64,000 nucleotides of DNA from Gonapodya prolifera JEL478. Taxonomy: Eukaryota; Monoblepharomycota; Monoblepharidomycetes; Monoblepharidales; Gonapodyaceae. Positions within the stretch are counted from its first letter, which is position 1, and every line of letters starts with the position of its first letter. The position numbers and the translations under genes are program-made. This document shows, piece after piece, positions 56,301-64,000 of this stretch. The notes under the pieces are model-generated. The model had not been told where the DNA came from and did not search any database. It worked only from the letters and a program-made list of their open reading frames with translations. The stretch spans positions 434,001 to 498,000 of the forward strand of contig KQ965745.1 in NCBI GenBank assembly GCA_001574975.1, in the 5' to 3' direction.

Positions 56301-59300
56301 AATCAGCTGCTCCTGCGCCAGCGGCGGAGTCAGAAGCAACGATGGTGCCAGACGCTGTTGCCGATCTCATTCCGTTTGGATTGGAGGGTAAGCAAATGTT
56401 ATTAGTTTTCCTCTACTTGTTTCTCTCAACTTCCGGACTTGTAGACCCTCTTTCACCTGTGGGCCGGGCCGACCAGAGCGAGTCGGAACCGATCATCGTT
56501 TCTTCTGCCACAGATGAGCAGCCAGTTCTCGCCACGCTTCCTGAACAGTTTTCACCTGTCCTCTCCAATGCCGATACCTCACATCCGGTCGATTTCGCAA
56601 TGCCCGAGCGTTTCTCCCCGGGTCTTCCCGAGGTCGTACCTGAGTCAAAAAGCAGTTTACCGTATCCAGACCTGGATTCTCCAATTCCATCGGAGGACCC
56701 GCTTCTACCCTCGATCAACACTCGCGACTTACAGGAGATATCGCCAATGGAGGAATCGTCCACGACTGTTCCCAAAGATCACTCCCCCGTTCCCCCGGAG
56801 ACGGTTCCTTTGTCACACGGCAACTCGGTATTCACTTCAGAAGCATCAGTAATTTTTGCTCCTGGGCCTAGCTCCGACGAAGGTGCAGGTGCAATTTCGA
56901 CATCTGACTACAACGTACCCTCAGCAGTCGAACTTGCCTCCGTAAACGGGATATTCGAAACTACACCAAACTCTCCGGTACTCGTCGATATGGACGAAAT
57001 TCCAGCCAACGTCGTGATCGATGATGGACCTACCCCTATCCGTTCATCACCAGCAGATATGCCTTCTGATCCTGACATCTCGATGACCAATCCTATATCC
57101 GAAACAGTAACCTCACTGCCTGATGGGAACTTTGCCGATCCCCATGCCGACGTTAATGCAATTGAATTGCCTGATCGGAAAATGACGTTTTCTCGGCCTG
57201 ATCCAATAGTGCAGTTACCTTCGCCAATCACCCCCCCGCCCCCGCTAACTGATGACGCTCGGGTTCACGATACTGAAAGTGCTGCCATAGAAAGTACACT
57301 ACTTTCAGAAATTTCGACTATTCGTGATATCCAGCGAGTGGATGTTGAATCGTCCGATGATCCCATGAAAGAACTTGATCCCACGAGCTCTACTAGATGG
57401 AATTTTGCTTCCCCTTCTTTCGAAACTTCTCCCACTATTGTGGATATGATAAACTCGGATCAGACTGCAGGAGAGACGGCACCGGATATGTTCAAAGTGG
57501 ATGAGTTGGTGGGAGCGACATCATTAGTCTTTCTTCCTGAACACAACGGAGAACCTGATGCCAGGACCGAGGAGACCCATGTTTTTGTCCCCGCCGCTCT
57601 TGTCGAACGCAAAGAAGTGTTCTCTGCCGGTGTTGCACCAGCCTCGCAGGTTTCTGAGGAGTCCAGTGTCAACAATCGCAGTGATATTCAGGATGAGAAT
57701 CGGAATGATATCACCGCTTTGGCGACATCGCAAGCTATTATTATACCGGACGACCACTTTGAGCAGGAAACTGCGCCACCGTTAGCTGATGTCTCCGAAG
57801 TTCCACCGGTTGTCGCGCAGGTCGAGACACCACCAAGCATACCACCACTCAAAGATTCTTCGGTCGCGAACAAGAGGCCAATTCCCGAAAATTTGGAATC
57901 GACTGCCGGGTCTGAACCAAATGTCGCAGACTCTCATCACGCCACTCCCTCTCCCCCAGCGCGTGCTCCTCGCAAGACGCCAGCGACACCGAGTGATGCG
58001 GGACAGATTGAGTCTTATGATGAGCCGAGACATGGATCGAAGAAGCGGTCCACTATACCGGAAGGGCCGCCTAGATCAGCCACTCTGCCTGAACTATCAA
58101 GACCACCTCGGCGAGCAACCTCTGGATCGACCTCGGAAGTTTCTTCCAGACCTCCGTCTGATGGGAAAGAAAAGGAACGTGGACAGGGTCGTGTGGAAAC
58201 ACGTGAACGTTCAGACGCACCTTCGCGACCACCATCATCCTCAGAAAAGTCACACAGCAGAAGCCATGGAAGAAGACCAAGTCGGCCAGGCCCCGATGGA
58301 GTCGAAGGAACTTCGTCCTCTGCCCATGATAAAAAGGAACGTGAGCGTGAACGATCTGATCGCAGTGAACGTTCGGAGCGAAGCAAATCAGCTCGTTCTG
58401 AAGACCGGGAGAAGCGTGGTGCTTCGTCTTCTACCGTTGCCGCAGAGGCTGGCGGCAAGTATCTTGGCCACTTCAGAATATTAAGGTCTATCGGAGAAGG
58501 CGAATTCGGCAAGGTTAAGCTTGGGGTAGATGCCAGAACGGGTCAAGAAGTTGCAGTGAAACTTGTTCGCAAGGAGGGGTTATTGGGTGCGAAAAGAGAA
58601 AAGCTTATGCGGGAGATAGCTTTGCTGAAGGTACGCAATTGTCGGTATCCACTCTTTAGACATTGAGCTCGACCTTCCATTTTTCAGACTGCTCATCACC
58701 CTCACATTGTAAAGCTGTTCGACATCATTGAAACAGAGCGCCATGTCGGTTTAGTGATGGAGTATGCTGCTGGTGGAGAACTATTTGAGCATATCTTGCA
58801 GCGAAAAATGCTCAAAGAATCAGAAGCCAAGGCTTTGTTTCGTGAGCTGTGCGGTGGTGAGTTTCACAACACTGTTTTCACTGGCTTGAGAATGGATTGA
58901 TTCACCTTGCCACATCGATTCATAAACCAGGCGTGAGCTACCTCCATGCTCATGGTGAGAACCAAATGCACTCTGTTGTTGACACTATAAATGATTGATT
59001 TTTTTGTTTGCAACTCTTCCCAGGAATCGTACATCGGGACCTGAAGTTAGAGAATCTTCTTCTGACACATGACCGTCACCTTCTCATTACGGACTTTGGA
59101 TTCGCGACGACGGTCCGCCGCTCCTCGCCCACTGAGGAGGCGCCGCCAACTCCAAGCCCTGGATATGAGCGAAGATTGCTCCACACTAGCTGCGGGAGTC
59201 CTTGTTATGCGGCACCGGAGCTGGTGCTTGGTGAAGGAGGGTATGACGGAGAGAAAGCAGATGCCTGGAGTTGTGGTGTCATTTTATTTGCTATGTGCTG

Positions 59301-62006
59301 TGGCTACTTGCCGTTCGACGGTATGGCTCTGTCATCAACCTCGCCCAGAGAATCCGCTCTAACCTCGTTCTGACCAGACGATCCCACATCTCCTTCGTCT
59401 CTCGATATATCTCGTCTTTATAGACATATTGTCACGTCTACAATCTCGTTTCCAGATCATGTCACTGCCGGCGCCCGTGAAGTAATTCGTGGATTACTTG
59501 ACACGGAGCCAGAAGACAGGTGGTCAGTTGCAAAGGCGGCTCAGCACTGGTGGGTTCGCGGTGAGAAGCCGAAGCGGGATCGAATTGGTGCTGCTTCGTC
59601 CACCGATGGCCCGGAACGTGGAGGTTTGGTCGCGGGAATGATCAACAGACTTGAGGTTGGTTACTTGCAACCATTTCACCCGTCTCAAAGTTTGGTACTT
59701 AAACATAAAATTTACAGCACGGAAAAAATGACGGAACACCGTCTTCATCTCGAGATAAAGCGCCAACGTCTTCTCGTCCAATTAATATTCCGCTTCATCC
59801 ACCGCAACTTGCTCCAATCACCATCCATGATCCAGTGACAGCCCTCCCCACCGATCCTCCAAAACTGGAGGGAGCACAGAAGCAAACGCGACGTGCTGGA
59901 GATCCACCGAGTTCCCTCGTTGGGACCACTGGTACCACCAGCTCTACTGCGGGCACGGGCGAGCCAATAATGCGAACAACCGGAACTGCCCCGGATAGCA
60001 TTACACAGGAAGGGCATTCTAATAGAGGCGACGCTTCGGGTGGTTTACCTCGTGCGCACTCAAATGTGGCGGCTCAAGGCTTAACTCCCCAAGAGGCAAC
60101 TGGGTCACTGCGACGTATCCGCTCCACTCTCGGGTTTGACGACAATCAGAATCATCCTGAAAATGCAACGCGCACTCAGCCCGCTTCTCATTCACCAACA
60201 ACACCGCCTTCGCTTTCCCGCCCTGAGCTTCCCCCTATTCAAGTGGCAGCGTCCCGAGCTTCCGGTGGTCAAACGACGAGTCAAATGTCGCTGACATCTG
60301 CGTCCACTCCGGTCCGCGAGGCATCAGAAAGTACCGGAATGGATACCTTGGAACTCCCACCGTTCAGAGGCGGTTTGAAAGTTCGAGATACGAGCCATCA
60401 ATGTAAGTTGGAAGTTGCTTATTCAATGTGCGCATGTACTATATATTTTTATAATTCAGCAATCGCTTCGATGGATTCCGCAATCGATTACGCATCAGCG
60501 CCGTCAAACAGCTCGCTAAAAATGTTCAATCAATCGGAGCTGGACGCCCGTCGACCAAGTGCCACATCCGTCGAGTTGAGCACCCTCAATCGCCGGGAAT
60601 CCAGGGATCCATCTGGCGATGACACGGATAGTGCAATATCCGCGTTATCGCAGCAAAGGGCAACTCCGAAGAGGTTACAGGTCCTGTTTAACGAAGCAAA
60701 TGAGGAGCTTCCCCGGGATAAGCAGAGCGGACCACTTTTTTCAGCTGCTCGACCAAAGCGGATGTCCATCATGGGCGCGATCAAAAATATCAGTAGTTTC
60801 ACGACGATGGCAGTGCCTAAAGTGGAGTATCGTGTCTTCAATGCTCGCCAAGATAAACCACTGGACAACGACGCCGTATTCCGGACCGATCCTGACAAGC
60901 TGCTCAACTGGATTGCAGCTGTCACCAGGCAGCCTCAAAAAGGATGGTATGAAACGCAGAAGATCAAGTCGCTTAAATCAGAAGGCGCTGGGTGGCGAGT
61001 CATTGTATGGGTACGAGAAGGAAAACTTCCAACTCAACCGCCGACACCCAGTGGAAGCACAAAATTCGGCGTAACTCCTTCGAAGTCAACCTTCGGGATC
61101 AATCTTTCAGGAGCCAAGTCGGTTATGACGATGGGTAGTAAGCTGAACGCGGGCTCGTCGTCCAAGAACCCCTTCACCAGGTTCAAAAGTAGACTCATGT
61201 CGTTCACAGAACCGGAGCGTGAAACTCCAATTGAGGAAGAACCGGAGCCAACTGGACCAGGATGGGTTGCTCCACCGAAGAAAGAAGAAATAAGATTCGA
61301 AGCGGAGGTGCTGAATATGGGACAGGGTCGGTACGGGGTAGAGTTTCGCCGATCTCATGGCGAAGTGTGGTACTTCCTTCGTCTGCGACGGGAAATACTC
61401 GCAGCAGTCGCCAAACTTGTGTTGGACTATAATGGTCGACGGATTGATCCCATGCCACCGCCGCCGCCAGATAGGATGTCCAAAAGCAGCGCTGGAAGTT
61501 TCGAGATTGAGTCCAATATTTCCAACAAATCCGATTCCCTTGGAGCTCCACCACCGCCACCCGCCCCTGTGACGGCTGCTTCGTCGATTCCGCAGAGCGT
61601 TTCAACTCCGGCCGTCTCCTCGTTAAGTGCTGGGCCGAGTTCTGCAAGTTGGGCGAGATCTCGAGCTCAGTCCGGGGAACCATCGAACTCCATTCCCCCA
61701 CAATCACTCGATGAATCCAGTGGAGCATCATCGAAAGTGTCCATTCGGAATTCTATAGCAGCCAGCATTCCCCGTCTCATGGGAAATAGGGCACCGCGTG
61801 GGACTAGTGGGTATTCCAGCGCTCCTCCCGGATTGAATCCGAGCACCCCCCCGCGCCCCGCCCAGACTGGAAGCCTTTCTCTAGCTAGTAGACTCGCTAA
61901 GTTCGAGGGGAATACCCAAAGTGGAGAGCAGGTTGATGGTGTTCCAAGATCATCAACCTTTGGTAGTGTGAGATTGACCGGACAATATGGGGGGCGATTG
62001 TCTTAG
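53342..62006 (+). CDS. Very large CAMK-like Ser/Thr protein kinase
   Basis: Twelve exons from ATG 53342 ([20 protein letters not shown]) sum to exactly 2662 codons. Residues 1-1600 are disordered, rich in Ser, Pro and Thr, then acidic, then Arg/Ser/Glu. The kinase domain spans about 1610-1885. It shows [57 protein letters not shown] and [20 protein letters not shown], all catalytic residues intact. The HRDLKLEN loop and the GSPCYAAPE segment place it in the AMPK/Kin4-like CAMKL group. The activation segment carries an insertion of about 20 residues ([15 protein letters not shown]). A further 740-residue tail ends near residues 2422-2470 in a small folded module, [20 protein letters not shown] to [12 protein letters not shown], that resembles a KA1 membrane-binding domain. 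One exon is only 24 nt (58931-58954). Confidence 0.88.
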
Positions 62007-62349
62007 GACATTCTTCTGGTCTACTGGACATAAGCTGTCGGATGCAATTGATGATACTGAAAATGGATTCCTGGTCTGTACTTTCGAGTTTGGTTGTATT
62101 TGATTAGAGGGCAATGCGCGTTTACACCGTGCCTATTATTTTGCCACATACGTTTTGAAGTAAGAACCACTAGGGCAACGTAATTTATGATTATATCAAT
62201 ACTCATGGTGCCATGCGATAGCTATAAGTTGCTCCATGGAGGGCTAATGTTAATTGGCCTTTGAATGGTCCCCATTTGAAACGGCTCTCCCCTGACCAGG
62301 GTCGCGAAAACCAGCAAGCAATTTGCTCCATTTGTACAAGCAGTCATGA
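62007..62349. other. Convergent 3' spacer
   Basis: 343 bases between the stops of the giant kinase and of DOA1. AT-rich, with no gene. Confidence 0.55.
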
Positions 62350-64000
62350 CTAGCTAAAGCCAATTACTTTCTTCACCTCTGATGTCACCTGGGAAAGTCG
62401 ATGTTCATCTTTACCAACACTCCGCCCAAGTAGCAGTTTGACTTCCCCGACTTTAGCTGCATCCTTAAGAGTGGGATATGCCGTAAGCTACGATACCCCA
62501 GGCTAGCATTACATAACGACGAGTCAAAGGCGATAAATTTGGTCTCACCAGAGTTCCAATTGCTACGTATCCCCTGAATTCACTGTCTCTGTCAGATTCG
62601 GCTTTCACGAAATCAATCACCAGAGAAAGTAGCTCCATTGCAAATGATTCGTCAGTTCGAACCGTGAGAAGAACTGTGAGACTGTATGAACAATGTTGGT
62701 GAAATTCAGGAAAACACCTGAACGAACCCGTGAGATAACTTACTTCAAAACCAACGTCACGAATGCCACCCTTAAATTTTTGTTTTGCGTATATCGGAAA
62801 GATGGAGCAATGGTTGCAAGAATCTTTTTGCAAGTGCGTTGTTCGTTGATGTCACGGCACCACGGGACATTGCGAAACCTTTCCCACCTTACCCCTCCTC
62901 GACCACGCCCCATCTCTTCCTTCAGATGCTCCAAGTGCATTACTGATGAATCGCATTGCGAGCATTTGATTGTTCTCGGCCTCCTTTGTGGAGGGGGAAG
63001 TTGTGTTCGAATCTGGAAAGTTACCCGTCTCCAATAGTTCGTCAAAAATCCCACAAGATGGTGGGCTTCGAAGAGGAAGGGGTGAGTACAGAACAATGAG
63101 ACGCAATAGGTCCAATCCTTTCTCGAGGGATGGATTATTAAAATGAAACGACGAGAAGAACGCAGAAACCAACCTGGAAGGCGCTTCGTCTCAGGCCAAT
63201 GTATCGCAATACGCTTCACTATCAGAAGGTCTCCTTCACTGAAGGAGGCTCCAAACACTTTTGGCGTAGGGTCAGCTCCGAGCATTTGCCCAACTGCTTC
63301 GATGCGAGAAATTTCGGCTGCGCTAAGGGATACATTCGTTGTTTCCTGAAAAATAGAACGTGCACTGAGTCATCGATCGTCACGCAAGGTCGGGCACTCA
63401 CGAAGCCTTTCTGTACATCCGAGTTGTCCTTCACTATTTTGGCGACAATCGCCCCAACATTCGCTGCTTTGAATAATGTATATCCTTGTTTTGGAATCAC
63501 AGGTCCAGCCACTGCTGCATGGGAGGGGTCGCCACCTGATGACATGTAAGCGCCGGACAAAAAGGGAGAGGGTGACGCTTGAGCAGGTCCCTGAGAAGGC
63601 TGCTCTCGAAATTCGGTTGAGGAGAAGCTTACATCGATGATACCAAAAACCTTTCTCCAACTCACTCTTGGAGCGCTTCCACTGCTACTACCTCCCGGCA
63701 CATATCGCCCAGCGCCAGTGAAAGGATCAACCCCACCACCGCCCACAGGCGGCGCAGAGGCAGAATTGCCACCGGTCTGCTGTACAATGAAGTTGGCGAT
63801 CTGATCCAAGAAATCCTGCGAGAGGTCGTTCTTCCAAATAAACTCTTGCGCAGCAGCCCAAGGGTTGTCTACAAACGGTATGATTAAGAAATATAATTCT
63901 TCATATTTTCGAGCCAAACCCACCCGAAAGGTTGTAAGGTAGCTTCAGTGGTGGGACTCCGGGACCCAGTTCAACGTCGAAAACAAAATCGTATTCTTTT
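62350..64000 (-). CDS. DOA1: DOA1/UFD3/PLAA ubiquitin-binding Cdc48 cofactor (5' end beyond window)
   Basis: The C-terminal half of the WD40-PFU-PUL protein that binds ubiquitin and Cdc48/p97 is present. The WD40 propeller lies past base 64000. The PFU domain is split by an intron: YDFVFDVELGPGVPPLKLPY then NPWAAAQEFIWKNDLSQDFL. The conserved linker DPFTGAGRYVPG follows. The PUL domain begins KQGYTLFKAANVGAIVAKIV and continues ETTNVSLSAAEISRIEAVGQ, LDLLRLIVLYSPLPLR and LLTVRTDESFAMELLSLVID. After DSEFRGYVAIGTL, donor GTGAGA joins by a 64-base intron to LTAYPTLKDAAKVGEVKLLL, ending VKKVIGFS at a TAG (62350-62352). The read-through frame that stops at 62465 is intronic. Function: ubiquitin homeostasis and endosomal sorting. 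Confidence 0.92.

Noticed and set aside
62465-62530. C-terminal reading of DOA1 ending at 62465
   Set aside because: This is read-through of an intron starting GTGAGA; splicing to CTTACGGCATATCC gives a proper PUL C-terminus ending at 62350.
1-64000. tRNA, rRNA, DNA transposon or retroelement genes
   Set aside because: None could be supported by reading. I saw no transposase, integrase or reverse transcriptase motifs and no convincing cloverleaf, though a covariance search was not possible.

Overview
The window looks like gene-dense nuclear DNA of a fungus, most likely an early-diverging zoosporic lineage (Chytridiomycota-like). This placement is inferred from gene content, not from any search. 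Genes carry many short spliceosomal introns, mostly 42-100 nt, with GTGAG or GTGCG donors. Housekeeping genes are clearly eukaryotic: INO80, THO2, VPS55 and DOA1/PLAA. An HDHD2-type phosphatase and a kinase fused to Sel1 repeats sit beside F-box, MYND and RBR zinc-finger genes, a mix that fits chytrids better than Dikarya. I see no rRNA, tRNA, CRISPR array or intact mobile element.

Layout. 1-5.1 kb: INO80 remodelling ATPase (+, 5' end outside the window). 5.6-8.05 kb: glutamine synthetase-family enzyme (-). 8.8-9.5 kb: doubtful small membrane-protein gene (-). 9.5-11.5 kb: apparently non-coding, with a degenerate tandem repeat. 11.6-14.3 kb: allantoate-permease-type MFS transporter (-). 15.2-16.4 kb: SAM-methyltransferase-like single-exon gene (+). 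16.9-18.2 kb: HDHD2-like HAD phosphatase (-). 19-20.9 kb: low-complexity repeat protein (-). 21.2-22.5 kb: secreted type I membrane protein (-). 24.1-27.1 kb: protein kinase-Sel1 fusion (-). 28.7-38.0 kb: THO2 (+), followed at 38.86-40.31 kb by a decayed duplicate of its own 3' end. 41-52 kb: an accessory block of F-box, MYND and RBR-like genes, several with disrupted frames, plus an unrecognised 754-aa gene at 46-49 kb. 52.0-52.8 kb: VPS55 (-). 53.3-62.0 kb: a very large Ser/Thr kinase (+). 62.35-64 kb: DOA1/PLAA (-, 5' end outside the window).

For eight genes I rebuilt exon structures by hand and the exon lengths sum to an exact open frame: glutamine synthetase 467 aa, HDHD2-like 288 aa, membrane protein 280 aa, VPS55 129 aa, THO2 2592 aa, unknown gene 754 aa, giant kinase 2661 aa, and INO80 with 1524 visible aa. 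This makes the short-intron model internally consistent.

Functional themes. INO80 and THO2 act in chromatin and mRNA export. VPS55 and DOA1 act in endosomal and ubiquitin-dependent sorting. The 41-52 kb block holds substrate-recognition and E3-like domains. The glutamine synthetase and the MFS permease could both serve nitrogen metabolism (inference).

The most unusual signal is a family of GC-rich repeats placed in sense orientation inside five of the longest introns, in three unrelated genes. These look like introner-type elements. The second is the tandem, intron-retaining duplication and decay of the THO2 tail.
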